A stretch of 64,000 bases of DNA from positions 620,001 to 684,000 of the forward strand of contig NZ_CANLRL010000001.1 in assembly GCF_947493595.1 (NCBI RefSeq), in the 5' to 3' direction. This document shows, piece after piece, positions 32,633 to 42,001 of this stretch (position 1 is the first letter of the stretch; every line of letters begins with the position of its first letter). The position numbers were made by a program, and so were the translations under genes. This DNA comes from an uncultured Shimia sp. GTDB taxonomy: Bacteria; Pseudomonadota; Alphaproteobacteria; Rhodobacterales; Rhodobacteraceae. Under the pieces are notes generated by a model. The model did no database searches. It saw only the letters and a list, made by a program, of their open reading frames with translations, and was not told the origin of the DNA.

Positions 32633-33679
32633 TTAGAAACGGTAGCCGAGACGGAGACCGGCACCCCACGCGGTGCTGTCGTTGAAGTCGACGGTGGATG
32701 TTGCACCGGTGCGGAAGAATTGGTCGCCGAGCATCGCATAGGTCAGTCCACCAGAGACCGAGAATTTCTCATTAACCTGATAGGTGGCGCCCAAGCCAAT
32801 GCTTGTGGAACCTGTTGTCGGCGACAACAACGTTGTGGTTGGGCGAGTACCGGATTTTTCATAACCCAGCTGGAGCGCAAGCGACAGCTTGTCGTTGATT
32901 TGGCGTCCTACACCGAGGGTGTATTCGATGGTGTCATCGGTAAAGTTCACCCAGTTGCCGTCTGTTGTGTCCAGCGAAAAGCCACCCCAGCCCGCCCAAC
33001 GCACGGAACCAAACACCAATGTGTTTGCTGCGACGCCGGTTTGGAAATCCAAGTTTACGCTTTCTGGGAAATCCACGTCAAAGGTACGCGGTGAAACGAC
33101 GTTGTGAGTGCCCTCAAAGCCGCTGTTAATAGAATTGGCGTAAGTCAGAGCAACGCGCAGAGCGATCTCTGGTTTTTCGTAGGCGACACCAAGCACACCG
33201 CCCCAATCATAATCACTGCTCGCGTCCAGCATGCCGAGGCCGGAAGTAATGTTGCCCGAGACTTTGAGAGCGCGCGCACCACCGTGAATGCTGAAACCGT
33301 TGCCGAAGTTGTATTGAACCAAAGCAGTTAAAGCGTCACTGTTGATGTCCGCTCCGCCACCGGTGAAGGGGCCGTTGGTGTAGGCAACATGCGCACCAAA
33401 CGGCTGATCGTAGATCAGAGCGACGTCCCAGTTCTCGTTGATCTCGTGCTTATAGCCAAACGACAGGTTGTTGTAGGAGGGCAAAACGTCAGTTGTGTGC
33501 GTTACGCCGCTCGTAGAGCCGTCAACGCTTGGGCTCACATGCCGCCATGTAAACTGAGCGTAGTTGCCCTCTTCAAAGAGGATGTTGACCCCTTGGCCGG
33601 AGCGGTCGATGCCGCCTGCGAAAGACGTGCTAGCGGCCAGTGTCAGTGCAGTGGCTCCCCATAGCGCTTTTTTCATCAT
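32633..33679 (-). CDS. fadL: FadL/OmpP1-family outer-membrane channel
   Basis: A 348-aa outer-membrane beta-barrel. The signal peptide (about 1-21) ends SFA. The mature start GGIDRSGQGVNILFEEGNYAQF is the hatch-type opening of OmpP1 proteins. Alternating hydrophobic strands follow up to the C-terminal LRLGYRF with final Phe, the outer-membrane insertion signal. It is shorter than E. coli FadL (about 420 mature residues), as usual in Rhodobacterales. Such channels admit hydrophobic compounds such as fatty acids. It is monocistronic, with a strong terminator. Confidence 0.88.
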   Translation of the reverse strand: MMKKALWGATALTLAASTSFAGGIDRSGQGVNILFEEGNYAQFTWRHVSPSVDGSTSGVTHTTDVLPSYNNLSFGYKHEINENWDVALIYDQPFGAHVAYTNGPFTGGGADINSDALTALVQYNFGNGFSIHGGARALKVSGNITSGLGMLDASSDYDWGGVLGVAYEKPEIALRVALTYANSINSGFEGTHNVVSPRTFDVDFPESVNLDFQTGVAANTLVFGSVRWAGWGGFSLDTTDGNWVNFTDDTIEYTLGVGRQINDKLSLALQLGYEKSGTRPTTTLLSPTTGSTSIGLGATYQVNEKFSVSGGLTYAMLGDQFFRTGATSTVDFNDSTAWGAGLRLGYRF

Positions 33680-33788
33680 GATGTGTCCCGTGGTTTTTGA
33701 GTGTTTTTTTATTTGTGACCATCAGGCTATTCGCGCAACTTTGTTTAAGTCAACGTTAAGGTAAGGTGCTGTTAGCCATGACTTTGCG

Positions 33789-34661
33789 TCACTTTCGCAC
33801 AGGCTTAAGGCGCAATTGGGACAATATGTTCAGGTAATTGCCCGCAAAAATCACCGCCGCGCCTACCAGGACCCAGAGATCGATTTGTTCTGCGTATAGT
33901 GTCATTCCTACAACAGCTATAAGCGGCAACCGAATGAAGTCGATGGGCATAACAACCGAGGCGGGAGCGAGTCGCAGCGCCGTCGTTAGACAATAGTGCG
34001 CGATCAGGCCAGCGCCGGCGATCAACACGATCCAGGGCAAGTTCGCGACAGAGGGCACTGCAATGTCGCCGTCAAACCCGGCAAACAGGATCCCCAGAGC
34101 GGCTTGCATGACTGTCAGGTAAAACAGAATGCATGTGATGCTTTGGCTTCGGGTCAATTTGCGGGTGAAGAGAGCAGAGAGCGCAAAGCCAACAGCGGCG
34201 CCCGCAGCGGCGACTTGGCCAAAGTCCAGGGTTTGTGGATTGGGACGGGCAACCAACAGGATACCTAAAAAACCAATCAGGGCCGCAAGTAATCCAATGG
34301 GGCGCAGTTTTTCTCCAAGGATCAGAGGTGACAGCAGGATGGCCCAAATCGGGGAGGTGAACTCCAAAGCAAAAACCTGAGCCAGTGGGATAACCGTGAT
34401 GGCGTAGAACCAGAGATTTTGACCTGCAAAATGGCTCAGGTTGCGCACGAAGTGCAGCCCAATGTTGTTTCGGTTGACTTGCCCAAGCGTGCCAGCCGCT
34501 CCGGCCACGCCAACCACAAGGACGATGCCGACCAAGCTGCGATACATCATGATCTCAAAGGTATCGAGTTCAAGGCTGACCGCGCGACCAGCAATCGCCA
34601 TAGAGGTGAATGAGACAATAGCACCGCTCATCCAAACGGCGGCCTTCAAGGTGTCGTTCAT
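33789..34661 (-). CDS. DMT-superfamily transporter (EamA)
   Basis: A 290-aa ten-helix EamA transporter. ATG 34661 overlaps the stop of the monooxygenase-like gene (ATGA); an upstream frame of 19 codons is rejected. Family features are the AIAGRAVSLELDTFEIMMYRSL loop, FAGQNLWFYAITVIPLAQVFALEFTSPIWAILLSPLILGE and PASVVMPIDFIRLPLIAVVGM. Proteins of this shape are often near RhtA/PecM-like exporters. Coupling to an ABM-domain protein hints at a shared small-molecule role. Confidence 0.88.
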   Translation of the reverse strand: MNDTLKAAVWMSGAIVSFTSMAIAGRAVSLELDTFEIMMYRSLVGIVLVVGVAGAAGTLGQVNRNNIGLHFVRNLSHFAGQNLWFYAITVIPLAQVFALEFTSPIWAILLSPLILGEKLRPIGLLAALIGFLGILLVARPNPQTLDFGQVAAAGAAVGFALSALFTRKLTRSQSITCILFYLTVMQAALGILFAGFDGDIAVPSVANLPWIVLIAGAGLIAHYCLTTALRLAPASVVMPIDFIRLPLIAVVGMTLYAEQIDLWVLVGAAVIFAGNYLNILSQLRLKPVRK

Positions 34662-34936
34662 TCTGTTAGGTCTTCGATTTGATAGGTGCGGGGAATGCCG
34701 TCTGTGGTTTTGGCCCAATCAGACATTTTTGTGCGCGATTGATGGGCATCAAAAGCCGTGCGGTCCACAAAAAGCTCGGATACTTGGAAGCGCCCTGTGT
34801 GAGACGCATCCGGTGTGACCTCAAATGAGAGGCACCCTGCCTCGGCGCGGGTCAGCGCGATGTGTTTGGGCAGGGCCTCTGAGACGGCCGCAAGGCGGTC
34901 GGCAGGCACGTCGATGTATCCGGTCAGCTTGATCAT
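34658..34936 (-). CDS. ABM-domain protein (putative quinol monooxygenase)
   Basis: A 92-aa ferredoxin-like dimeric barrel of the antibiotic-biosynthesis monooxygenase group. It runs LTGYIDVPADRLAAVSEALPKHIALTRAEAGCLSFEVTPD, then FQVSELFVDRTAFDAHQSRTKMSDW with the conserved His. YgiN-like members oxidise quinols without cofactor; many others are untested. The next gene, a DMT exporter, overlaps it. A C-rich AGCCGC upstream gives no clear operator. Confidence 0.87.
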   Translation of the reverse strand: MIKLTGYIDVPADRLAAVSEALPKHIALTRAEAGCLSFEVTPDASHTGRFQVSELFVDRTAFDAHQSRTKMSDWAKTTDGIPRTYQIEDLTE

Positions 34937-35015
34937 GCGCGGACCGTGGCAGGTCTTGACCAGCGCGACAAGTGCACTTGTGCACTATTTTCGCCACCGC
35001 TGGAGCAGGCAGCGA

Positions 35016-35363
35016 CTACTCTGCAATGGTGCAGCAGCCGGAGCGTTGACCAAGCCCGAGAGTGTTGAGCGAAACGGAGAGTGGAAAGGTGCCGTAGTCG
35101 GTTTGGCAGGTGCCTTCGGAGACCAGCAGCATATGGGCGCTTGGGGGCTCTTGCAGCAGCCAGACACGCGGCCAGCCTTCGTGATCTTGCGGCAGGGCTT
35201 TGGCAGGTAAAGTGCGGGATTTCTCGCCTGTGCGCATGTAGACAGCGTCGTTGGTGACGGTGAAAACCAATGGGGAGTTGCGCATTTCGCAGGCCAGCGG
35301 AGGGGTGGCCAGGGCTTGAGAGGCCGTCAGCGAGAGAAGTGTCGAAAAAAAGAGTGTGCGCAT
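35016..35363 (-). CDS. Small periplasmic protein of unknown function
   Basis: I do not recognise this 115-aa protein. It has a signal peptide of about 19 residues (MRTLFFSTLLSLTASQALA) before TPPLACEM. The mature part has four Cys, one near each end of the domain (LACEM, GTCQTD) and a final pair in SGCCTIAE. The Arg-rich VYMRTGEKSRTLPAKALPQD suggests an exposed loop. The gene stands alone, preceded by an AT-rich 270-base gap containing the inverted repeat GTTAAT-N11-ATTAAC at 35433-35455. Confidence 0.72.
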   Translation of the reverse strand: MRTLFFSTLLSLTASQALATPPLACEMRNSPLVFTVTNDAVYMRTGEKSRTLPAKALPQDHEGWPRVWLLQEPPSAHMLLVSEGTCQTDYGTFPLSVSLNTLGLGQRSGCCTIAE

Positions 35364-35629
35364 GTCCGATCCCCTAGGTCAGGAAAGTGTCGCGCGGATC
35401 GCCTCAAATGGGAAACCGAATTCTGCCAAAAGGTTAATCAAAAAATTGAATTAACTTTTGTCGGAACAGGTGGCGTCGAAATGTTTCAGATGAGGTGATT
35501 ACAGGCAGATTTTCCACACGGAGATTGAACTTCATGTGAGGGAACAGCCACCTTTGCGTGAGGCGACGGTGGCGGGCATTGACGAGACGTGTTGGCGTGC
35601 CCTGATGGGGATAAGGAGGACCACCGACC

Positions 35630-36400
35630 ATGACACAGACTGCCCCATACCAAGACTATGTTGATCGGCTTTCGGACTTGCGTGATGCACAAAGCGAGGA
35701 GGCTTCAGCTGCGGATCAACTTTTGTATTTGCGGGACGCGGTTCGGGCAAAGCCAAATGGCACGTTCCTGGAGCTTGGCACGTGGAAAGGGCAAGCAACC
35801 AAGACGATGTTGAATGGAATGCACGGGGGCGATGGCCTGTTGGTGTCTGTGGACATTGAGGATTGTTCGAGCGCCGGAGATGGGCCGAACTGGCAGTTTG
35901 TGCAGTCTGACAGCAAAAACGCCAATGTTGTGTTGTCGGCGGCACCAAGGCTCAGTGACGGGATCGACCTTGTGTATGTGGATAGTATGCACACGGTGGC
36001 GCAAGTCTATGCCGAGATCATGGCCTGGTTTCCCAAGGTACGGCGCGGCGGACGGATCGTGTTCGATGACGTGGATCCGGTGCCCTACATGTATGGCAAT
36101 CGCAAAGACAGTGCACGTAAGGAGATGATCAACCGCGCTTTGCAGAAACTCATATGCGAGCTGTTTTATGCCAATCTAGATTGCCTGCGGATGGAAATGA
36201 AATTTGGCTCCACCGGTTTGGCAATTTGGACCAAGACGTCGGATTTTGGCGCACAGCTACATCCCTATGTGCCTATGGTGCCGGAGAGGTTGGACACGCA
36301 GTTGGCTGATCTGCATGACCAGTTGCGCGGGCACAGCGCCTATAAGAACAGCGAAACGGTGCAGAGTGTGATGATCCCGCTGGGCGTGGCCGCTGAATAA
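35630..36400 (+). CDS. Class I SAM-dependent methyltransferase
   Basis: A 256-aa protein with a Rossmann methyltransferase core. Motif I is TFLELGTWKGQATKTM, with acidic end of strand 2 LLVSVDIED. Strand 4 is IDLVYVDSMHTVAQVYAEIMAWFPKVRRGGRIVFDDVD, the typical Methyltransf_24 arrangement in which a macrocin- or glycan-associated enzyme has VDxxH. The start ATG follows AAGGAGGACC by ten bases. The substrate is unknown; relatives occur with glycosylation or cell-surface genes, but none is adjacent. It ends in a bidirectional terminator shared with guaA. Confidence 0.8.
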   Translation: MTQTAPYQDYVDRLSDLRDAQSEEASAADQLLYLRDAVRAKPNGTFLELGTWKGQATKTMLNGMHGGDGLLVSVDIEDCSSAGDGPNWQFVQSDSKNANVVLSAAPRLSDGIDLVYVDSMHTVAQVYAEIMAWFPKVRRGGRIVFDDVDPVPYMYGNRKDSARKEMINRALQKLICELFYANLDCLRMEMKFGSTGLAIWTKTSDFGAQLHPYVPMVPERLDTQLADLHDQLRGHSAYKNSETVQSVMIPLGVAAE

Positions 36401-36431
36401 AAAATGCCGCGCATGAGGCACGGCATTTTTT
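36399..36431. terminator. Bidirectional terminator between the methyltransferase gene and guaA
   Basis: AAAAAATGCCG and CGGCATTTTTT flank a loop of about 11 bases (36410-36420). The A-run and T-run make it a good terminator on both strands, serving the convergent genes that end at 36400 and 36438. Confidence 0.88.
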
Positions 36432-36437
36432 GAATTA

Positions 36438-37997
36438 TTATTCCCACTCGATGGTGCCCGGAGGCTTCGAGGTGATGTCATAGGTACAGCGGTTGATGCC
36501 TTTGACTTCGTTGATGATCCGTGTGGCGGTCTCACCAAGGAACTGGTGGCTGAACGGGTAGTAATCCGCGGTCATGCCGTCCACCGAGGTCACCGCGCGC
36601 AGCGCGCAGGCAAAGTCGTAGGTGCGCCCATCGCCCATCACGCCCACTGTGCGCACCGGCAGGATCGCCACGAAGGCTTGCCAGATGTCATCATAGAGGC
36701 CGTGCTTGCGGATTTGGTCGATGTAGATCGCGTCAGCTTCGCGCAGGATCTCCAGCTTCTCGCGGGTGATCTCACCTGGACAGCGAATGGCAAGGCCAGG
36801 CCCCGGGAAGGGGTGGCGACCGATGAAGTGCGCGGGCAGGCCAAGTTCGTGGCCCAAGGCGCGGACTTCGTCTTTGAAAAGTTCGCGCAGAGGTTCGACA
36901 AGTTTGAGGCCCATTTTCTCTGGCAGGCCGCCAACGTTGTGGTGGCTTTTGATGGTCACAGACGGACCGCCGGAGAAGGACACGGACTCGATCACATCTG
37001 GATAGAGCGTGCCTTGGGCCAAGAACTCAGCGCCTTCGATTTGATCGGCGTATTTCTGGAACACGTCGATGAAGAGTTTGCCGATGATCTTGCGTTTGGT
37101 TTCCGGGTCGGACTGTCCTTCGAGTTCGCCAAGGAAGAGCTCGGTTTCGTCCGCGTGGATCACCTGCAGGTTCATGTGGTCGCGGAACATGCCGACAACT
37201 TCGTCAGCTTCGTTTTTGCGCAGCAGGCCGTGGTCGACAAACACACAGGTAAGCTGATCACCAATCGCTTCATGCAGCAGGGCTGCGGCAACGGAGCTGT
37301 CAACGCCGCCGGAGAGGGCGCAGATGACGTTTTTGTCGCCAACCTGAGTTTTGATCTTCTCAACCATTTCGGCACGGTAGGCGCCCATGGTCCAGTCACC
37401 TTTGAAGCCGGCCAGTTTCACAAAGTTCTCATAGAGCTTTGCGCCGTTTGGCGTGTGGTGCACTTCGGGGTGGAATTGCACCGCGTAGAAATGACGCTTG
37501 GTGTCGGCGGTGATGGCGTAAGGCGCGTTGGGTGAGGTGCCGTAGACCTCAAAGCCCGGGGCGATTTTGCTGACGTGGTCGCCGTGGGACATCCAGACCT
37601 GTTCGTCACCGTCGGCAAACCAGCCATCAAGGATGTCGAGCTTGTTGTTTGGCGTCACAAAGGCGCGGCCAAATTCGGCGGTGCCGTGGCCGCTATCCAC
37701 TTGGCCACCCAACTGGGTCATCATTGTTTGCTGACCGTAGCAGATGCCAAGGATGGGCACACCGTAGTCAAAAATCTCTTGTGGTGCACGTGGCGAGCCC
37801 TCGCGGGTCACGCTGTCTGGGCCACCGGAGAAGATCACGGCCTTGGGCGCGAAGCTGCGCACGAAGTCCATGTCGACATTTTGATAGGGGTGGATTTCGC
37901 AGTAGACGTTCAGCTCGCGCAGGCGACGGGCGATCAGCTGGGTGACCTGGCTGCCGAAGTCAATGATAAGAAGGCGGTCATGGGATGTCTGGGTCAT
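36438..37997 (-). CDS. guaA: GMP synthase (glutamine-hydrolysing)
   Basis: A 519-aa two-domain enzyme that aminates XMP to GMP. The N-terminal class I amidotransferase has Cys in [10 protein letters not shown] and the His/Glu pair in [13 protein letters not shown]. The ATP-pyrophosphatase domain begins with the PP-loop [15 protein letters not shown]. Substrate segments are [22 protein letters not shown] and [11 protein letters not shown]. The C-terminal dimerisation domain ends [13 protein letters not shown], the usual conserved tail. Length and all motifs are normal. Confidence 0.98.
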   Translation of the reverse strand: MTQTSHDRLLIIDFGSQVTQLIARRLRELNVYCEIHPYQNVDMDFVRSFAPKAVIFSGGPDSVTREGSPRAPQEIFDYGVPILGICYGQQTMMTQLGGQVDSGHGTAEFGRAFVTPNNKLDILDGWFADGDEQVWMSHGDHVSKIAPGFEVYGTSPNAPYAITADTKRHFYAVQFHPEVHHTPNGAKLYENFVKLAGFKGDWTMGAYRAEMVEKIKTQVGDKNVICALSGGVDSSVAAALLHEAIGDQLTCVFVDHGLLRKNEADEVVGMFRDHMNLQVIHADETELFLGELEGQSDPETKRKIIGKLFIDVFQKYADQIEGAEFLAQGTLYPDVIESVSFSGGPSVTIKSHHNVGGLPEKMGLKLVEPLRELFKDEVRALGHELGLPAHFIGRHPFPGPGLAIRCPGEITREKLEILREADAIYIDQIRKHGLYDDIWQAFVAILPVRTVGVMGDGRTYDFACALRAVTSVDGMTADYYPFSHQFLGETATRIINEVKGINRCTYDITSKPPGTIEWE

Positions 37998-38223
37998 GGC
38001 GGACGCATAGAGAAGAGTGGCGTTTTTCGCAAGATCGTTCGCGCCTTCAAATCAGGGTTTTTGCCACAAGAGGCAAACAACCGCAGGCGGGCGACAGGGA
38101 AGGGGCCAAAACGACTGGCCAATGTCGCATTTTTGTTTCAAAGGACGCTAACCAACCGGAGAGGGCTTGGTGGGAGGGGTAGACCTTTCACAAGGAAACC
38201 AACTCAGCCTGTGAGGATAAGTC

Positions 38224-39774
38224 ATGGCAGAAGCAGCGACACGGCGTCGGGGACGCGGCGGCGGAGGGGCGGCACGGCGCGCAGAACGCACCGGTGTGAA
38301 AATCGAGGCCGCAAAGTTCATTGAACGTAACATGCCGCTGTTGGAGGTGCTGAACGAAGAGGCGCTCCAGATCATCGAGACCAATGCTGATATTCTGCTG
38401 GAAGAAGTGGGCGTCAACTTTGTGAACAACAAAGCGGCGCTGGACCGGTGGAAAGAGGCCGGTGCCGATGTGGACTATCAGGCAGAGCGCGTGCGCATTC
38501 CAAAAGGCATGGCGCGGGAGCTGTGCAAAACGGCACCGTCGCGGATCACTCAACACGCCCGCAACCCTGAGCGCAATGTCGAGATTGGCGGCAACACGTT
38601 GGTGTGCGCGCCGGTTTATGGCCCGCCGTTTGTGCGTGATGCCGAAGGTGGCCGCCGCTATGCCACGATGGCTGATTTCGAAAAGTTTGTGAAGCTGGGC
38701 TATATGTCCAAATGGTTGCATCACTCTGGCGGCACCGTGTGTGAGCCAACCGACGTGCCGGTGAACAAGCGCCACCTCGACATGCTGCTCGCCCATATGA
38801 CCCTGAGCGACAAGCCGTTCATGGGGTCTGTGACCGAGCCAAGCCGCGCTCAAGACAGTGTGGAGATGTGCGAGATCCTGTTTGGCAAGGAGTTTGTGCA
38901 GAACAACACGGTGATGACCTCGCTGATCAACATCAACTCGCCGATGACGTTTGACGACATTATGATGGGTGCGCTGGAGGTTTACGCGAAGAACAACCAG
39001 GCCTGTATCGTGTCGCCGTTCATTGTGGGCGGGGCCATGGCACCGGTAAGCGTAGTTGGCACGCTGACACAGGTGCTGGCCGAGGTTCTGGCTGGCATCG
39101 CTTACAGCCAGCTGATCCGCCCCGGAGCGCCGGTGATCTTTGGTGCTTTTGTAACCTCGATTGATATGAACTCAGGTGCGCCGACATTTGGCACGCCAGA
39201 AGCCAGTCAGATCCTGTCTGGCGCGGGTCAACTGGCCCGTCGCTTGGGATTGCCGTTCCGCTCTGGTGGCGGGTTGTGTGGCTCCAAGATGCCAGACGCG
39301 CAAGCGGCGTATGAAACGGCTCACACACACAATGCCGCGCTGACCGGTGGTGTGAACTTCATGCTACACGCCTGTGGCTGGCTGGAAGGCGGTTTGGTGT
39401 CCAGCTTTGAGAAGTTTGTGATGGACGCCGATCAGCTGGGTGCGTTGCACAAGATGGCGGCGGGTGTGGCCTATGATGAAAACGCACAAGCCATGGATGC
39501 TGTGCGTGAAGTGGGGCCCGGCGGGCATTACCTCGGTTGTGCGCACACACAGGCGAATTTCAAGGATGCGTTCTGGCGCTCGGAACTGCTCGACTATAAG
39601 CCGTTTGAGACTTGGTCTGACGAAGGCGGCCGCGACACCCAGGCGCTGGCGTCTGCACGGGTTGAGCAACTTATCGACGCGTATCAGCAACCGGCGCTTG
39701 ATCCGGAAATCGAAAAGGCGTTGCGGGCCTATGTGGCTGAGAAAAAGGCGTCGATGCCGGACAGTTTTGTCTGA
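38224..39774 (+). CDS. MttB-family methyltransferase, non-pyrrolysine (copy 1)
   Basis: A 516-aa member of the trimethylamine methyltransferase superfamily. The frame is read without any in-frame TAG, so it lacks pyrrolysine. That puts it with the MtgB-like group, which act on quaternary amines such as glycine betaine and pass the methyl group to a corrinoid protein. No corrinoid protein gene is adjacent. The N terminus is unusually Arg/Gly-rich (ATRRRGRGGGGAARRAERTG), as in copy 2. Other blocks are WLHHSGGTVCEPTDVP, NINSPMTFDDIMMGALEVYAKNNQ and GGLCGSKMPDAQAAYE. The 227-base upstream region holds an inverted GCGACA/TGTCGC pair. Confidence 0.87.
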   Translation: MAEAATRRRGRGGGGAARRAERTGVKIEAAKFIERNMPLLEVLNEEALQIIETNADILLEEVGVNFVNNKAALDRWKEAGADVDYQAERVRIPKGMARELCKTAPSRITQHARNPERNVEIGGNTLVCAPVYGPPFVRDAEGGRRYATMADFEKFVKLGYMSKWLHHSGGTVCEPTDVPVNKRHLDMLLAHMTLSDKPFMGSVTEPSRAQDSVEMCEILFGKEFVQNNTVMTSLININSPMTFDDIMMGALEVYAKNNQACIVSPFIVGGAMAPVSVVGTLTQVLAEVLAGIAYSQLIRPGAPVIFGAFVTSIDMNSGAPTFGTPEASQILSGAGQLARRLGLPFRSGGGLCGSKMPDAQAAYETAHTHNAALTGGVNFMLHACGWLEGGLVSSFEKFVMDADQLGALHKMAAGVAYDENAQAMDAVREVGPGGHYLGCAHTQANFKDAFWRSELLDYKPFETWSDEGGRDTQALASARVEQLIDAYQQPALDPEIEKALRAYVAEKKASMPDSFV

Positions 39775-39793
39775 TCAAAGAAGTTGAGATTGT

Positions 39794-39822
39794 GAGGCCC
39801 GCAACAGGTGGGCCTCGCTTTG
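39794..39822 (+). terminator. Hairpin terminator after MttB copy 1
   Basis: GAGGCCC (39794-39800) and GGGCCTC (39810-39816) form a 7-bp stem with a nine-base loop, followed by GCTTTGC. The T-run is short, so it may be only partly effective. Confidence 0.6.
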
Positions 39823-40247
39823 CATGGCGATTTCGAGGTCGACATGTTTCACAGCCGAGTAAGCCGTCGCGCCTGTACGCCGTTGCTGCTCGAGGGTGCT
39901 TCTCAAGGAAAATGGGTACAGAAGCTCTGCTCAATTGAGGGCGGAGGTGTGCGTGAGATGTGCCGAGTAAGGTGCTGAAATCGTGTGTTTTCTGCGAGCT
40001 GGGGCTTGGTCACGCGAATGAGAGTTCGCGGGTGGATGAGGCGGTCCAGTTAGGCAAGACACTCCAGAATGGAATCACCCTTTCTGTGCCGTGGCCATCT
40101 AGCGGAGCATAAATTTTCGCGTGTTGCGTGAATTCGTTTTTGGCGCTCGCTGTAAAAGAGTGCTGTTCACAATTTCAAAACAATCCTTAAGGGCAGCGAC
40201 ACCTGATGCGCTCGCCTACACAGCTCATTTTCGCTGTGCAAAACTTT
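39823..40247. other. Non-coding stretch, nothing recognised
   Basis: This is part of the longest gene-free gap in the window (39775-40314). I find no ORF with a ribosome site, no tRNA and no clear hairpin. The base composition falls to about half GC towards 40150. It could carry regulatory DNA or a small RNA, but I see no specific sign of one. Confidence 0.5.
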
Positions 40248-40267
40248 TTGGATAACCCTGTGGATAA
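40248..40267 (-). promoter_or_regulatory. Two DnaA-box-like sites one helical turn apart
   Basis: TGTGGATAA at 40259-40267 is the exact complement of the consensus DnaA box TTATCCACA. TTTGGATAA at 40248-40256 differs at one base. The two are 11 bases apart and about 50 bases upstream of the DUF6456 gene. There are no further boxes or AT-rich unwinding region, so this is not an origin; DnaA control of the promoter is the better inference. Confidence 0.5.
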
Positions 40268-40314
40268 TTCCGACAGCGGTTGTGACCCAAGGTCTTTGTA
40301 AGGAGTAACGAGAG

Positions 40315-41400
40315 ATGCAACCGGAACATGTAGTCCCCCCATTGCCAACCTGGCTGCCACAGAGTGTGGCGCGTTATGTGGCCCACACAGAACAAGGCCT
40401 ATCTATCCGGGAGCTGGCCCGACGAGATGGCTGTCATGCCTCAACCGTCAGCCGACAAATTCACAAACTGGAAGCAATGCGGGATGATCCGCTGGTGGAT
40501 GCCGCTTTGAAGACCTTCCGACAGCAATCGCAGGCAAAGAGCACGGGAGCGCCTTTGCTGGAGAGCGCAGGGGATTTGCCCGATGAAAATGTGGTCCGGG
40601 AAGAAGGGCTGCGTGTGTTGCGGCGCCTTCTTGAAACCGGTGCGGTTTTGGCGGTGGCGAGTGATATGGACACAGCGGTGGTGATGCGCGATGAGACCAC
40701 GCGAACGGCGACAGTGGCACGGCAGGTTGCGCAAGCAATGGTCTTAAAGGGCTGGATCACTTGTGTCCAAGCAGGGCGGGTGAGCCGCTATGTGATTTCC
40801 GCGCAAGGGCGGGCGTTTTTGAGCAAAATGGTGGCTGCCCTGGAAAATCAGGCACAGGAACGCGCGCAGGGATTTGCGGACCCGCAGGCTGTGTTTGGCG
40901 GGGTCGCGGCGGACGTGGCCAAAAGTGGTCTTGTGGCGCAGAGAGGACCAATGCAGGGGCGGTTTATTGCGTCGGAAAGCCCGCTGACCATTTTGGCACG
41001 GCGGCGGGATCGCGATGGAAACCACTTTTTGTCCGAAGATCTTGTACGTGCCGGTGAGCGGCTGCGCGAGGATTATGAATTGGCGCAAATGGGAACAGGG
41101 CAGGACGCCTGGTGGCGCTATTTGAAGGCGCCCCATGCGGAGGTTTATGTGGCCCAACGGGCGGGTGTCTGTGGCGCGGAACCTGCGCGCCAACGGGTCG
41201 TTGCGGCGTTGGATGTTTTGGGAGAAGGGCTCACAGATGTGGTGTTGCGCTGTTGTTGTCAGCTGGAGGGGCTGGAAGCAGCTGAGAAGCAACTTGGGTG
41301 GTCAGCGCGGTCTGGAAAAGTGGTGCTGCGGATTGCCTTGATGCATTTGCGGGAGCATTACCTTGCAGAGGCCGGAGGCGCGGGCGACTACATCGGGTAA
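40315..41400 (+). CDS. DUF6456 protein with N-terminal helix-turn-helix
   Basis: A 361-aa putative DNA-binding regulator. Residues about 25-55 form an HTH (LSIRELARRDGCHASTVSRQIHKLEAM). A second winged-helix-like region covers about 130-165 (ATVARQVAQAMVLKGWITCVQAGRVSRYVISAQGRAFL). The C terminus holds the DUF6456 block with LRCCCQLEGLEAAEKQLGWSARSGKVVLRIALMHLREHY. Such proteins are widespread in Alphaproteobacteria, without a settled role. AAGGAG lies 12 bases before the ATG. The upstream pair of DnaA-box-like sites is unusual for an ordinary regulator and could tie it to replication timing. Confidence 0.82.
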   Translation: MQPEHVVPPLPTWLPQSVARYVAHTEQGLSIRELARRDGCHASTVSRQIHKLEAMRDDPLVDAALKTFRQQSQAKSTGAPLLESAGDLPDENVVREEGLRVLRRLLETGAVLAVASDMDTAVVMRDETTRTATVARQVAQAMVLKGWITCVQAGRVSRYVISAQGRAFLSKMVAALENQAQERAQGFADPQAVFGGVAADVAKSGLVAQRGPMQGRFIASESPLTILARRRDRDGNHFLSEDLVRAGERLREDYELAQMGTGQDAWWRYLKAPHAEVYVAQRAGVCGAEPARQRVVAALDVLGEGLTDVVLRCCCQLEGLEAAEKQLGWSARSGKVVLRIALMHLREHYLAEAGGAGDYIG

Positions 41401-41403
41401 ATG

Positions 41404-41428
41404 AAAAAGGCCCGCCAAATGGCGGGCC
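41404..41428 (-). terminator. Rho-independent terminator of the peroxiredoxin gene
   Basis: GGCCCGCC (41409-41416) and GGCGGGCC (41421-41428) pair across an AAAT loop. TTTTT follows on the minus strand, 25 bases past the peroxiredoxin stop. It also lies right after the convergent DUF6456 stop. Confidence 0.88.
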
Positions 41429-41452
41429 CTTCCGAGTTTCTGCGAGACCGGC

Positions 41453-42001
41453 TTAGGCTGCGGATTCGGCTTTGGCGGTTGCCAGGAACTTCAGCAGGTT
41501 CTCCGGGGAGCTTTCGCCATATGGATCTTCGCCGTGGTTGTCCTCCAGGCCTGGCTCTTCGAACCATGCTTCAACAACACCATCGTTGATGATGGCGGCG
41601 TAACGCCAGGAACGCAGGCCAAAGCCGAGGTTGTCTTTGCGCACCAGCATGCCAACTTTGCGGGTGAATTCGCCGGAGCCGTCAGGGATGACATCAACGT
41701 TTTTCACGTCCTGCGCTTCGGCCCATTTGTTCATCACAAAGCTGTCGTTTACGGACATGCAATAGATGCTGTCGATGCCATTCTCTTGGAACTTGGCGAA
41801 GTTTTCTTCGAAACCTGGCAGCTGGTAGGTGGAGCAGGTTGGGGTGAAGGCGCCTGGCAGCGAGAACAGGATCACGCGCTTGCCTTTGAAGTAATCGTCG
41901 CTGGTCATGTCCTGCCAGCGAAATGGGTTCGGGCCGCCCACTGCTTCGTCACGCACACGGGTTTTGAAGACAACATTTGGGACTTTGACGCCAACTTGCA
42001 T
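41453..42001 (-). CDS. Peroxiredoxin (Prx5/AhpE-type, redoxin domain)
   Basis: A 182-aa atypical peroxiredoxin. The peroxidatic Cys is in FSLPGAFTPTCSTYQLPGF (PxxxTxxC motif), with the Arg partner in LGFGLRSWRYAAIINDG. The short MQVGVKVPNVVF opening and the VNDSFVMNKWAEAQ helix place it in the Prx5 group that reduces hydroperoxides with glutathione or thioredoxin. A single other Cys (IYCMSVN) could serve as resolving residue. Monocistronic, cytoplasmic. Confidence 0.92.
   Translation of the reverse strand: MQVGVKVPNVVFKTRVRDEAVGGPNPFRWQDMTSDDYFKGKRVILFSLPGAFTPTCSTYQLPGFEENFAKFQENGIDSIYCMSVNDSFVMNKWAEAQDVKNVDVIPDGSGEFTRKVGMLVRKDNLGFGLRSWRYAAIINDGVVEAWFEEPGLEDNHGEDPYGESSPENLLKFLATAKAESAA

Noticed and set aside
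38030..38223. A glycine-type riboswitch before MttB copy 1
   Set aside because: Purine-rich GGAGAG-like words are present, but the paired arms and the second aptamer expected for that riboswitch could not be drawn.
38224..39774. Pyrrolysine-containing trimethylamine methyltransferase
   Set aside because: The frame has no internal TAG codon, and no pyl genes are seen. The same holds for 43266-44804.
39775..40314. A replication origin near the DnaA-box-like pair
   Set aside because: Only two boxes are present, with no AT-rich unwinding element, no further boxes and no dnaA, parAB or hemE-type neighbours.
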